Assembly: GCA_950022655.1 (NCBI GenBank) | Contig: OX465584.1 | Coordinates: 59,073,841-59,137,840, forward strand | From: Alentia gelatinosa | Lineage: Eukaryota > Annelida > Polychaeta > Phyllodocida > Polynoidae | Length of the DNA stretch: 64,000 nucleotides | Reading direction: 5' to 3' | In this document: positions 1 through 15,100 of the stretch, piece by piece | Position numbering within the stretch: the stretch's first letter is position 1 | Layout: each line of letters begins with the position of its first letter | Position numbers and translations under genes: made by a program | Notes under the pieces: generated by a model | The model's database searches: none | Seen by the model: the letters and a program-made list of their open reading frames with translations, nothing else | Told to the model about the DNA's origin: nothing

Positions 1-22
1 CAAATACTCCCTACTGTGACAG

Positions 23-181
23 CACCCACACCCACACCTACTACCCGAGTCACAACGGTGTCACACGCCTGTGACAGGGAGACACAGTTCAACTGTCACA
101 ACAGCGGCAAGTGCATCCCCAGAAACCGAGTGTGTGACTTCAGGGTCGACTGTGTCGACGGCTCCGATGAAAGTCGATGCA
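23..181 (+). CDS. MALRD1-like: Exon 1 of window: Thr/Pro linker + LDLa
   Basis: A Thr/Pro-rich linker is followed by a full six-cysteine LDLa repeat running from [10 protein letters not shown] to GSDESRC, with the calcium signature CDFRVDC..DGSDE. The acceptor is ACAG at 19-22 and the donor is GTAAGG at 182. It is a 159-nt symmetric phase 1-1 exon. The same linker-plus-LDLa layout recurs in the exon at 14829, and both start with CA after the acceptor. The linker could extend further 5' if the real acceptor lies outside the window. Confidence 0.85.
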
Positions 182-3100
182 GTAAGGACAAATTTCAGAT
201 TTTTTTCAATGGCATTATGCTATCCATAAAGTATGTACGCAGAATTTCTGAAATTCTTTACCTCCACCCCACCTTTCCGATCTTGTACGCAATAGAAGAG
301 CGAAGGAGCATATATAGTCAGGGATATAGCAAGCGAAAAATCAAGTTTCGTGGCAAACTCTTGCAAACACCCTGGAATTTGGCCATTCAAGGTATTTTGG
401 GCTTAATCTTTCATTTCTGATATTACTTTTGCTCTAAACGTTGACATTCTATGTGAAAACTTCCATGGAACATCTTTTGGGCCTAAATCTAATGTTAAAC
501 TGAATATTCATAGGCTAGCTGTGACAAAATGTAGTTTTCTATAGCTACATAAATGGAATATGGATCGATCTAAAATAGAAAATTTTGAATTCTAAAATGG
601 AACATCAGAATGTTCCTTTTGCAACAGGTAGGCTAGAAACATTCTTATTGGGGTTCAAGTGTAGCCTTGTTTGCTACAATTTTGAGCAATAATGCAAGAT
701 ATCTCGGATATAGGTCTGCCTTTCACCTATAGTGTCCAGCTAAATATCATATTTCTTTTCTAATGACCTAAATGTACATTTCAGCCCAAATTACCCCTAA
801 GTAACCACATTCCAGGGTGTCTACAAAAGTTTGCCAAGAAAATGCATTTCTTGGCATCTTTTCAGGATCATATATCCCTAACTATATGCAAATATTCAGA
901 CATTTTGACCCACACTACCCTCAGTGCGTATGTACTTTATGGACCTTGAGAAAAACCCATGTTATTTCCTTGGAAGTTAAAATGGTGATCTAAAAGTGGT
1001 GTAGAATATAAAGCCATGCTGATTTTCGATCTGGAGATAAATATCACAAGAATCTTCTAATAGAATATACAGTAATCACAAAATATGAAATGGACGTGGA
1101 TATGAAAAGAAAGTTTTTCATATTCGAAATAAATACCCAAAACACACCACAATTTCGAATTTCTTGAATCATAAGGAAAAGATAAGTCCACAGTAAGGCC
1201 ACTAAAAAAGAACTTGTTTCTCATCACCAAGCCATGAAAAATATGACGAGGGCGCGGGGTTTCCAGATTTTTACTGGCTCTACAGTCAATGCATCCCTGA
1301 CATCAGGAGCTTTAATTTGACACTAAATACACATACCTTTCATAATTTTTATCAAGGTTCATCTATTTAGAAAAGAAGAAGAAGAAAATCTTCTAAAATC
1401 TTTTTTTCTGATGCGCGCGGTGATGAGAAACAAGTTTTTTTTTGGAGTGGCCTAATAGTAAAATGTCGGAATTCACAAAGTAAAGCCCATGTCATTTTCT
1501 TTGAATGAGGGGTGAGATAAGGGTTCTATTCCTATCGTCATAGTATCGAGATCATTTAGCATTCAGAAATGATTTTAAAGGCTTTTATCTATCCTGGAGT
1601 CAAGGTTTGGTGACTAGCACTAAAGAAGAAACCAACAAGTTTTGGTTCAAGTTGTTGTTCTGCACGAGTTTGATGCGGTGTGATCTGAACGAGGCGAAAG
1701 CCGAGTGAATATTATGTAGCATTCAAACAAGTTGGAAACAATAACTTTGACCAAAACGAGTTGTTTTCGGTATTTATCGTACCCCTATTCACCCTAAAAT
1801 AATGGACAACACACAAGATATAGACCATGGAGAACGGACTACAATACTCGTAGGGGCATGGAGAACGTCTTCCCAATGTTAAGACTATGGGACAAAAATA
1901 TCAGGTGTGAGATGAATATATCTTCCACCTCTCCTGGTCGAGCACAATCAAGTGATTACTTATAGATAAATGACCATATTTACAATAACAGTTTTATATT
2001 CTACAGTCTTCATTGTTTATCACATCTATAGGAAAAAGGGACTATTTTTCCTTACACCATGGCTTTGAGGCCGTATACAACAGGTTTAAATCCGTGTACC
2101 ACAGTTATGGTATCTGACATGTTTTATATAATGGGTAATGGTTTACTGACTCCCCATATATTTTCAATGGGGTCTTTATGTACAATGGATAATAAAAATA
2201 AATGAGATGATAATTTTTAAAACCCTTAATCCGCAGCTCGTGTACTCTGCACCTTTGAGAAGGGCGAGCTCTGTAACTGGGCACCGCAGCAGACACGTGA
2301 CCACCACGCCACCTACAGGTGGCAGGCCACACAAGCCGGGGCGCCCTCTGCCGGGAAGAAGTTCAGACCGGAAGTGGACCACACGACGGGCAGAGCCACC
2401 GGGTGGTACCTGTGGGCAGATAGTTCCCCGGGAGAACGTCGAGATCGAGCTACGCTGTGGTCAACCGTCATCTCAAGGTGAGGGATATTGAAAATTTATT
2501 ATCCATCATGTATAGAATCACCATTAAAAACGTATATTTATTTCACCCCTGGTACAAGTTTAGCCATAGGAATAACATTAGAAAAATATACTAAACGATA
2601 ACCCTGGTAAAGTTACAATACTACGCCATGGCCAAGGCGTAGTGGATTTGCTAAGTATATTCTGATTATTCTGAAGTTGTGATGTTATTTAAACGACAGA
2701 AAGGGGTAAGATAAATCCAGAACCGCACTCGAATCGTAAAAAAGACAATACTCCACGGCTGGGCCATAATCGTCACTCGGCTTCGCCTCGATGACGATTG
2801 CAGCCCAGCCAAACTTGTGGAGTATTGTCTATTTATACGATTCTTGATGCAATTCTATATAATTATTATTCATGGTATATAAAGTGCCCATTGAGGATGT
2901 ATGGGGACTTAGTAATCCATGAACCATTGCTTGTTCTTGATGCATTCATGCATTAAATTACTATCTAAAAGTCAGGGATCCCCACAGTATTTAGACCTAC
3001 CAGTAAGGTAGGTCTAAATATGGCACCAATACAAAACCAAATATCGGAGACATATCGGGAAGGTTCAAAATCGTAGATAAAGGTCTAGACATGCCAATCC

Positions 3101-6100
3101 ACCATGTATCTTAAGGGGTTTTTGGTGTCTAATCGCAGAAACGTGGTCAACTGCCCCGATATTAGGTGACCTTTTGACGCGATTTTGATTTTCTATCGGG
3201 AGGTGCATCATAGACCATATCGGAGCCGTATCGTAGTAGGTGGACGCTGGGGCTTAAGCTGGTTATTTCTTTGGCTGACAAAAAACTCGATAATTTCTCT
3301 TCCCTTTTTATGAGAAATGCGTAGATGGTGAGGATCCAAACTGTAAATCTGATATTGCAAGCTGAATTTCCACCTTACAATATCAAATCAAGAACGAGAA
3401 ATAATCCGTCGGTGGTGCCAAGTTCAATAATCCTGGGCAGTTATCATCTGGTGTAAACACCACTTCATTCGTCAAAGGGATCGAGTGGGAAATACGACAC
3501 TGTCCAAGCTCAGCAGCTGCAATTGCCGATAATCAAATAAAAGTTTTGAAAATGAAATCAAAGCCCTAAAGGATAAGTATTTTTTATTGAAATGATAGAT
3601 TACAGGGACGTCAGAACATTTCGACATTTTTATGGCAAAAAGTCAAGGCTTAGCCATTATTGCACACTAAAAAGTCAGACTTTAACATTTTTTCTTGGTA
3701 TGAAGTCAGACTTTGACATTGGCCTGTTCTACTGGATTTACGTGAATCTGCGAAAAGTCTGTGAAAAGTCAGGTCTAAGCCTTCATTGCACGCTAAAAAG
3801 TCAGACTTCAACATTTTTTATGGTCAAAAGTCAGAGCTTAGCCATTACCGCACATTAAAAAGTCAGACCTTACAATTTTTCCATGGCTAAATAGTCAGAC
3901 TTTGACATTTTTCCACACTGGAAAGTCAGGTCTTAGGCATCATGGGATGCTAAAAAGTCAGACATTTACAATTTTCCATGGTGAAAAGTCAGGGCTTAGC
4001 CACCATTGCATGCTAAAATGTCAGACATTTATAATTTCCCATGGTGAAAAGTCAGGGCTTAGCCATCATTACACGCTAAAAAGTCAGACATTGACATTTT
4101 TCCACTGTGAAAAGTCAGGTCTTAGCTATTGTTGCATGCTAAAAAGTTAGACATTTTTCAATGCTGAAAAGTCAAGCCAGTTTTTACACTTGGTTGAGTA
4201 AAATTTGAAGCTGCTGACTTTTTTGATATGGCAAAAAAGTTGGGGGGGGGGGGGCGGTCGTCCCCCCTGCCCCCCGCCTGTTCTGACGCCACTGGATTAT
4301 AATAATTTCATTGAGGTAGTAGGTTCACACGATATTTTGCTTGGTAAATATCTTCAGAGTAATAAGGGGGGCAAATTTAGTAATAGTAATTCCCCTAGAC
4401 TGTGCTATGTGAGTCCTAGATCCGATTTTTTTTTCGGATAAAATCGGGGCCCCGATTTCTGAAGAAGAGTTTTGTTTATGAATATATATAAAACTTTGTA
4501 GTGAATTTTTTTATTTTTTTATTCAGGAAAGCAATTACATTCACCCTATTGGGCGTTCTTACATGCATTGCAAGTAGAGTATAACAATAATAAATAATTA
4601 AATATAGTCAATAAGGAGTATACATGGAACAGGACGAACAGGACGAACAGGACAGACAGGACTTGACAGGACTGTACGTCATCTCATAGGATGTACATGT
4701 ACTTTTGTAGCACTTAGGTGGGGCTGGCTGACCCATGAAATCTTATCTACCGATGTTCTCCTCTTCTTAATAAATATTCCTTCATATACATCTTAAAGTG
4801 TGAGCGGTCATGTGATTTTTGTATTTCTTTAGGTAGTTCATTCCAGATTTTTATTCCGCGATATAGTGGTGATTTTCTAAATATCTCCGTTTTGGGATAA
4901 TCATGTTTTATAACTATTTTATCTCTATTTCTAGTGATTATTGGCCCTTCCCTGCAATGTATTGGGTCATTTGACCACCATAATACATACATCTCGATCA
5001 CTTTCCACAGGACTGGCACCCTGTGTAAGATGACGTTCTGGTATCACATGGCGGGATTCTACGTCGGTTCCCTGCACGTGATGACCGACACACGTCACAG
5101 CGGCGCGCACCAGCTGTGGTACCAGAGCGGCCCCAGGCGGGACGCATGGCAACTAGCCGAGGTCTTCATCGGCCCGCGCACAGACTTCTGGGTAGTCATT
5201 GAGGCCAGGAGGGGCCGCAACTATCAAGGTAAACAATCTGGATTATGTCATGAGAAAACACCTTTTTGTTTTTAACCCATCCATGATTTCATGTTAGATA
5301 TACACATGTATTGAGGTAGCAGGAGATTAAAATCAACAGATTAACACTTTCAGTCCGACATCCTAGGGGAAGGCCCATATATCAAGTCAAACAGATATAT
5401 AGTAATATACTCCAAGGGGACGATGCTCTTGTGGCAATCGTACCGGAAGTTATTCAACAGGTTCATTTGGTATGTATTGCCTTAGTTATGTATGGATCAC
5501 TCACACTGAATAATGATGCCTATAGTGCTTTTGAATTATTCTGAAAAGATTAAGAAAGTCTATGAATTATGTCACATAGATTACTGTTTTTAGTTATGGC
5601 CCCAAACTATGCCTGAAGGCATTCACCTTCTCCTGCCTGGTATTAAAATCTTGCATAGTTGATGTCATCCAAATCTTCCAAAATTGATATATAAGTTATA
5701 TATAAGTTACCTTCAATCAACAGTTCCTTTATCTATTGAATTTACACTCAGTGTTGGATGTAAAAGATTCTCTCCCACCTTTTTATTCAATTTTGCCGAT
5801 TCCGTCTGAATTTTTTTTTTATTGTGTTGGTTGAACAGGGGGCCCTTTTGGTCTCATGCTTTCTCCACATCAACAACATCAGCACACATTTCACATTCAC
5901 CACACTTACTTCCACGTGCTCCTTTCCACTCCGCCATTCTCATAATCAATCACATTACAACTTTTCCTTTTTACCCACCTGCCCACACCTTTTTTAGAAA
6001 ATATTCTTTTGAATATCATTTTTAATCTTCATCAGAGAGTATACTCACTTCAATAAATTATTCATCCCCTTCTCAATGTATAAATTATATACATGTATAT

Positions 6101-9100
6101 CAATACATTGTATGCATATATTCACTTCTCACCATCTGACTATAAACTATAAATTTTATGATGAAATATTTTATCAACCCAGCCGGTCGTCACCTAATTT
6201 CTTAATTTGCTAGGTTGTGTAGTAGTGGATGAATAAACTGGCCGAGTGAGTCAGCTCTAGTGAATATGCAGTTTAAAGGAGTAAATTAACTTGTTCCTGT
6301 GTTGTTTGTCACCAGGAGACATCAGTATTGACGACGTATCGTTCGGGAACTGTGAACCTCTCCAGGTAACAGGACGAGCGTGCACTGAGCGTGAGTTCCG
6401 GTGTGACAACGGCTTCTGTCTCGACAAGCAATACGTGTGTGACTACGCCAACCACTGTCAGGACAACTCCGATGAAGAGGTGAGACAAAGATAAGTTCAA
6501 TATCAACACTGTGTTTATAACTCCGATGAAGAGGTGAGACAGAGATAAGTTAATTGTTAAAGTCTGTCTCGACAAGCAATACGTGTGTGACTATGCCAAC
6601 CACTGCGAGGACAACTCCGATGAAGAGGTGAGACAAAGATAAGTTAAATATCAACACTGTGTTTATAACTCCGATGAAGAGGTGAGACAGAGATAAGTTA
6701 ATTGTTAAAGTCTGTCTCGACAAGCAATACGTGTGTGACTACGCCAACCACTGTGAGGACAACTCCGATGAAGAGGTGAGACAAAGACAAGTGAAATATT
6801 AACATTGTGTTGATAACTCCGATGAAGAGGTGAGACAAAGATAAGTTAAATATTTACACTGTGTTTATAACTCCGATGAAGAGGTGAGACAAAGATAAGT
6901 TAAATATAAACACTGTGTTTATAACTCCGATGAAGAGGTGAGACAAAGATAAGTTAAATATCAACACTGTGTTTATAACTCCGATGAAGAGGTGAGACAA
7001 AGATAAGTGAACTATTACTGTTATTTGATACCCACGTGCAGTCGGCGGCCACCACAAACTGACTTTTAGGAGAACTCAATTGATCGGTGCCGTTTTTGTT
7101 GGCCAGTAGAAAAAGGCTTTTAGGTTGCAAATTGTTTCTTTTCTTTCTCTCCCCAACTGACATCCTTGTCTCTTTGCCATCAGAGGATCTTCTGCGATGA
7201 CACCTACGTGTACAGGTGTGACTTCGAGTTTAACATCTGCCCCACCTGGCACCAGGATCGTGACGACGACTTCGACTGGAAACTCACACAAGGGGGCAAC
7301 GATCACCTGGCCACCGGTCCGCAGGGGGACCACACCACCGGCAAAGGTGGGGGACACCTACAGGGGACAGAGCCATTTAAAAAAAAAAGAAATTTATTTT
7401 TAAACATTTTATTTATCCTGGGGAAGTACATCGGTTTATACAACCGTTTTGAAGGTACCTCGCAGCATGGGAGTTTACATTTCCATTTACCTTCTTTTTA
7501 GTATTGTCTTAAGTACAATACAACTGTTTATCACCATTTAGTTTGAAGATAAGTATAAGAAGGGCAACCATTTGGTTGCAACCGTATTCTTCAAATGAAA
7601 TTTTTTCAGATCTACCATTAGAATACATGTGATTACTTATCCGCACCAGAGAATTAGATACCACAATTTTACTAATAATCCTGTTATAATACAACAAATT
7701 GATTACTTACATTCTTATCAACTTATAAAGGACTGTACCAGTCGTTAACAAATAAAATGAGTCTGTGTAGTAATGGTTATAACTACTAAGTTACAACAGG
7801 CCTGGAAAGTAACACCACAGGGCCAAGTTCCTCCCAGGAAAACATAGGATACTTGATTCAAATTATGGCCAGTTTAAAGACAGGGCCCAGTATTTTTGGA
7901 TAAGTTTGAACGCATCCTTATTCACCATGTTGCGTTGATATGATGGTAGTGAGTTCCAGTCAGTTGTTCATAAAACAGTCACTAGGTGGCCAGCAGTATG
8001 GCAGGTCCCTTAGGGGGACAGATCTATATTCTAGCTCTTTGTTCTTACGAAATTCAACTGCCTTTCAATGTTTTAATATGGTTCCCTTGGTTCTCTACAC
8101 CTATCCTAGAGCAGGATGACATAACGATTAAACCCGAAACATGAGGTTTTTCACATGGAACACTTTATATATATATATCGAAGTATACAATGACTAGGAA
8201 AAAGATTTCCGCTATACTTTATATACATATGTCAGCAAGGCTAGAGGTGTGACACTTCCCCATTATCACTCACTTCTTTCACACCTCCTTTAGTGAAGAA
8301 CACCTACTTTTTCACCTCCTTTAGTGAAGAACACCTACTCGGGGGCCGTCATGGCAGCCCCCATGGATCATAGGCTATATGCCGTATAGAGTACTATCGT
8401 AAAACTGGATGAGTTTTAATCTTGGTCACCGTATGCCCCGACTGGAGTTTGGCATAGTGACTTCATTAGGCGAAGCCGAGTGAAGTCTGGAGCCAAAACT
8501 CCGGAGTTTTATCCTACCCTGTCTCCTCGATTTTGGAATATTATGTGATTTCAATTCTGTATGCCACTAATGCCATATAAAACTCCATATGCCACTTGGC
8601 GTGGCATACGGAAATTCAATGTTAAGCCTATGGGATTTTATATTAGGGTAGGATAAAGAGTGATTGCTAGTTCTGCCATCACTTGCCAGGAAATTGTAAG
8701 ATAGCCCCACTGTGGTCGGGGGCAACTGCTGTTATCAGTTGCTATAATTAAGAAGTCAACACGTGTGTGGGTATAAAAATTGTAAAACATAAAACCTTAG
8801 TTTTATTAACATTGAGATTGAGCAACATGTGCTTGATAAAATTGTACAAACGTGACTTATTGCATGTCACTGTGATTGATTAGCCAAGGAAGATGCAATA
8901 TGCTTAGAAGCATCGGTTAAAACAGTGGCTGGTACATAAGTTAAAAGAGCGTTTGATTTCCAAGTTTCAAGATAATATTGAAATGAGGCTGAAATTCCTC
9001 CAAGGCAAGCCCGAAAAATTAATTTAGATAAAATCCACTGATAATTGGTTCTACCACCTGGTGCTTTAGATGGCGTCGGGGGGCAAGACTGCTACCTCCA

Positions 9101-12100
9101 TAAAATAATAGCTATGTGCCCTATAAGACCTTTTCCATTCCAAAATTGGTGGAGACTTTTGGACTTTCATATTCTCACCATACCCGAATCATATTTGAAC
9201 ATAATATTCTCAAATATAACCCCAGTGGTATTGTACTACCCGACTACAATATCTCTCTTTATATTTTCAGGCAGTTATCTGTTCATTGAGACTACATACT
9301 CCGTTAAAAAGGGTGATCTGGCAAGATTATCATCAAACTACATCAAGGGGTCATCTAAAAACTGCCAGGTAAGCGATGTATAGTAGTTTTACCGTTCAGC
9401 TCTTTTTTATCAATATTTCTTTTTATTTTACAAACAATACTCAATAAGGGCAGTCTTCTATTTGGACATTGTATTACATATGATACAATTCTTTAAGTCA
9501 CAATGTGATTGTCAATAAATTCGTTATCTTTAAATGATATAGCATACTATCAAGAGACGTCACAAGTTTGAGTCTGAGTTTATTCAAGCCACGCATTTTG
9601 TTGGCTCCATAATGTCACTCGTCTTCGACTCGTGAAATTATGGAGCCAACAAAATAAGTGGCATGAATAAGCTCAAACTCAAACGAGTGGCGTCTAGATT
9701 TTATCCTACTCCGTTTCCATATTTTTTCAGTATCAGAAAGTAGTGGCATAAACAACACTTTATGTCACTATCCGTGACATAAACAAATCCCATGTTAAGC
9801 CTATGGCGTATTTTATTAGGGGTAGGATAGAATATAAAGTATACCCTCCACCAGTACCACTAGAAGTAGGAACCTCGTTCTCCAAACTCAGGTACTTTTT
9901 GCGACACAAAAACAACACGGAATAGATTCTGTTCAGCTACACTCACTATGTCTCCGTATAGGAATAGAGAGACACTGTATGTTCCGTGGAGAAAGTCAAA
10001 GTTACGAGTTAAGGCTCGGAATAATTACTGTTAAAGGCCTTGGCTACGGGCAGTAAATTTTTCAAGCCTTTCCTCGTAACTTTGACTTTCTCTCTTCAGA
10101 AACTTATCCTATTCCTATGTACCTTCAAATGTAGTTTGATAACGATAAGTAGCATTATTTGCTGAGCTGCCATCAAACACGAAGCCAGATCAAACTTTAT
10201 TGAGTAGCTTGACACCATGTATTCTCCCCATTGCACTTGTCATAAGAAATTTGTAATAAATCTGATTGGTCTAAATTGTGTAGTAAACATCAGCCTTGGG
10301 TAGTAAACGTCAACCTTGGGTAGAAACCGTAAGTTATTCCACCCCCTCCCCAGTAGTGTGGCATAACCATAGAGTGTTCGGCCATAGGTATATAGGAATC
10401 AACTTTCCTTTTGCTCTGAAAATAATCATTCTACGTTGTCAACAAAGTAGAAAACAGGAAGATCAAACTTGTTATATACATGCTGTAACCATAATGTTTG
10501 ATGTAAGATTTTCCCTACGGTCAAGGAAATTATGTAATCTAATGACAATGCTGACAATCGAAATAAAAGTTCTGAAAAAAAAAAAAAAAAATCACATCAG
10601 TTTCATCTTCGACCAACCACATTTTCCTCTTGCAGTTCCGGTTCTGGTATCACATGAAGGGAGATAACATTGGCAGCTTATCTGTCCTGATGAGGTACAG
10701 AGATAAGGCGGGCAGTGTACAGAACCTGGTGCTGTACAACGTTACGGGAGAACAGGGAGATGTGTGGGAGAGAGGCGTGGTGAGTCTCTCCCCCTACATA
10801 CAGGACAAGGCCGACTTCCAGGTAACACCAACTACTCACCGGCTCACTCCATCTCTACTTATATAAAACGACCTGACCATGTTGTACTTATATAGAACGA
10901 CCTGACCATGTTGTTATCATATAGAACGACCTGACCATGTTGTATTTATATAGAACGACCTGACCATGTTGTACTTATATAGAACGACCTGACCATGTTG
11001 TACTTATATAGAACGACCTGACCATGTTGTATTTATATAGAACGCCCTCACCATGTTGTACTTATATAGAACGAGCTGACCATGTAATTATATAGAACGA
11101 GCTGACCATGTATTTATATAGAACGACCTGACCATGTTGTACTTATATAGAACGACCTGACCATGCTGTATTTACAGTAGAACCCCGCGTAAGCGGACAC
11201 CCTCCGTTCCGGGCCAAAGTGTCTGCTTACACAGGGTGGCCGCTTACACGGGGTTAAATAAACATCTAATATAGGGAACCGTTCCGACCAAAGGTGTCCG
11301 TTAACGCGGGGTGTCCGCTTCTACTATATATAAAACGACTGACCATCTATTTATATAGAACGACCTGACCATGTATTTATATAGAACGACCTGACCATGT
11401 ATTTATATAGAACGACCTGATCATGTAGTTATATAGAACGACCTGACCATGTTGTACTTATATAGAATGACCTGACCATGTATTTATATAGAACGACCTG
11501 ACCATGTATTTATATAGAACGACCTGACCATGTATATATATAGAACGGCCTGACCATGTATTTATATAGAATGACCTGACCATGTATTTATATAGAACGG
11601 CCTGACCATGTATTTATATAGAACGACCTGACCATGTATTTATATAGAACGACCTGATCATGTAGTTATATAGAACGACCTGACCGTGTTGTACTTATCT
11701 AGAACGACCTGACCATGTATTTATATAGAACGACCTGACCATGTATATATATAGAACGACCTGACCATGTATTTATATAGAACGACCTGACCATGTATAT
11801 ATATAGAACGACCTGACCATGTATATATATAGAACGATCTGACCATGTTGTACTTGTATAGAACGACCTGACCATGCTGTATTTATATAGAACGACCTGA
11901 CCATGTATTTATATAGAACGACCTAACCATGTATTTATATATTATTATATACCTGTGGTAGTATATCCTACACATACGGCCCGCTCCTACCCATATCGTG
12001 TTTATATCCGTACGACACCTAGGTGACGTACGGGGTATGTATGTGACGTATGGGCCATGTACGGCGGCGAAATCCAAAATCTCCCCCAGAAGCAAGGTTA

Positions 12101-15100
12101 AAAACCGGTTATTTTAAGGTATATAATAATAGAGAAACAGGCTGACTGTCTCCGTACGGATAAAATACTTGGTAAAATCGGCGATCAGATGAACCGATGC
12201 CGGAGACAGAGGTTCATCTGATCGCCGATTTTACCGCGTATTTTATCCGTACGGAAACAGTAAGCCTGTTTCTCTATAGAACGACCTGACCATGTAATTA
12301 TATAGAACGACCTGACCATGTATTTATATAGAACGACCTGACCATGTATTTATATAGAACGACCTGACCATGTATTTATATAGAACGACCTGACCATGTA
12401 TTTATATAGAACGACCTGACCATGTATTTATATAGAACGACCTGACCATGTATTTATATAGAACGACCTGACCATGTATTTATATAGAACGACCTGACCA
12501 TGTACTTTTATAGAACGACCTGACCATGTTGTACTTATATAGAACGACCTGACCATGTACTTTTATAGAACGACCTGGCCATGTTACGCATGTATTTATA
12601 TAGAACGACCTGACCATGTTGTTGACAGGCGGCTCTTAGCCACTTGAGATTGACGTCGTAATACACTTGCCTGCGCTCGTTTATTACTAAGCGTCAACCT
12701 GGAGCCAGCGGAAGATAGGGTGTATTTAACCCAAGCTGATACCTCCAGTCTAAATAAAAACCTTTTAAAAAAAAAACCTCTCGTGGTTTACGACCGCCTG
12801 TCCACAAAACCATGGTTTATTGTCAATATTTAGAACGATCTGACCATGCTGTATAAGCTATAAAACGAGATGATAATTTACGGTTCGTACGGAACGATGC
12901 CGTACAAACCGTAAATCATAAAGTAGCTTGTACCAACGGTATCTACTATATATACAAGGAAGGAAACAAGGAAAACTCAGAAAATCTGCATAAAACAAAA
13001 AAGTCCGAATACTGAAAAGTATAAAAGACAATCAGCTCTACTGCAAGGTATAGAATTATTGGATAAGTTACCATGAGGAATACAAAATAAAGAATATGGT
13101 GATAGTTTTAATCGAATATTGAAGAATTTCTAGTTAAGGTGAAGGATTTTAACGGACCTGAGCAGTAGAACTGATGTAGTAATTATAATGTATTTGAAGA
13201 TTATAAGGAGAAAACATTGTTATATATATATTGTGATGTGTTTTAGGTATGAACCAATGATTGGCGGGTGCTGAGGCTATAAGGTTTCTAATAATATCGT
13301 GTGAATTTCTCACAGGTAGTTCTCCAGGCCTCCGTCGGGGGGCGCGCGCGAGGTGATATTGCACTTGATGACCTTTCTCTGACACCCGGATGTGAAGCAG
13401 GACGTGAGTGTGCAACTCCATTTATATTTATCATGAATTAGAAATTCCCATATTATTGTGCATACTGTGCACGAACGTCTCACACTTACTGGCCAGCTGT
13501 ACGGATTCTGTTCGTCGCAGTGTGACGAACTATAGATAATACTACCCTCCGTAACACACAACTTGTTTTAAATGATTAACCCTTTCTGGCAGGACAATGC
13601 CATGTGGCATTCCCCTGGCCAGGGCAGGACAATGCCATGTGGCATTCCCCTGGCCAGGGCAGGACAATGCCATATGGCATTCCCCTGGCCAGGGCAGGAC
13701 AATGCCATATGGCATTCCCCTGGCCAGGGCAGGACAATGCCATGTGGCATTCCCCTGGCCAGGGCAGGACAATGCCATATGGCATTCCCCTGGCCAGGGG
13801 CGGACAATGCCATATGGCATTCTCGTATGGAATGGATGAACCACTCTGTATTTGTTCCTTTGTAACTTTTTGAAAAATTATCGCAGAATCATAAAAATTA
13901 TATGAGATATTATGCTTAATGTTGCCAGTAGGTCATTAAAATATCGAAAAGTTCTAATAAAAAATACAGATTTACTGAAAGTTTTGAATTTGTAATTTCT
14001 TATAATAATATTACCAACAAAAGTCGACCATACAAAAGCCACAATTGGTTCTGGTGCCTGCTATAGTATGGGTACATGGTGAATGATGTTTGGCTCTTGA
14101 AGGGTTAAGCAGACATAGTGAGTGTGTCTGAATTACATCTGTCCCTTGTTGTTTTGGTAGGAAAGATTCACCTTCGAATTCGGTGAATATTTCCGCCACA
14201 AAACAACACGGAAAGATTCATTCAGCCACACTAACTATGTCTCCATATATTCCTATATATTCCGAACACTCTATGGTTACACCACGCTACTGGGGGGTGG
14301 GGGTGGAATAACTTATGTTTACTACCCAAGGCTGATGTTAACTACCAAAGATTTTGATGTAAACAGCTGTCTGAAAAACTCACCAAGGTGAGAGACGCTT
14401 TTTGTTCAATAAAATTTTAAAAAAGGTTGACATTTAGAGCAATGATATCGTCTCTTACAAAATTCATATGAAAAGCACAATGGGGAGCAAAGAACTATTT
14501 AGTTAAAGATCTATTTAGCATTATCAAACTACATTTGAAGGTGTATAGGAAAAGGGAAACCAAGTTTCCAGTGAGAGAAAGTCAAAGTTACTCGGTAAGC
14601 CTCAGTAAAATTACTGCCTGCGGCCAATGCCTCGGTCAGTAATTTTTCCCAGCCTTACCTCGTAACTTTGACTTTCTCTCACCAGAACATAGTTTCTCTC
14701 TACATTGCCTTCACAGCCATGGAGTATGAGTTTCTAACATTAAGCCTATGGAGAAAAATAACGGAGTAAGATGATATGTAAATATACAATTCTTTAACTT
14801 TCTTGCTAATATGCGCTTTCTCTGGCAGCACCACCTAGTGAGTCGCCACCGACAACACCTCCCAGTGGATGTGACCCTTATAGCTTCAGGTGCAAAGATG
14901 GCGGCTGTTTCCACCAATCACAACGCTGTAACTTCATCAAAGACTGTGAAGATGGCACTGATGAGAAAGACTGCGGTGAGTCAAGACTACGCCAGTAACC
15001 TTAAAGTTATATAGAACAATTTGGCTGCAAAATTAAAACCCATGTCATTTTCCTGAAAATTAGATATGATGATCTTTAAATGTTGCAGATCTCATATACA

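Noticed and set aside
3592..4150. ORFs with repeated KSQTFTF-like peptides
   Set aside because: Translation of the AAAAGTCAG satellite in intron 2.
13542..13873. Overlapping open frames in several frames on both strands (repeated [14 protein letters not shown] peptides)
   Set aside because: They come from a stop-free 35-bp satellite unit; a repeat open in several frames on both strands is not evidence of coding.
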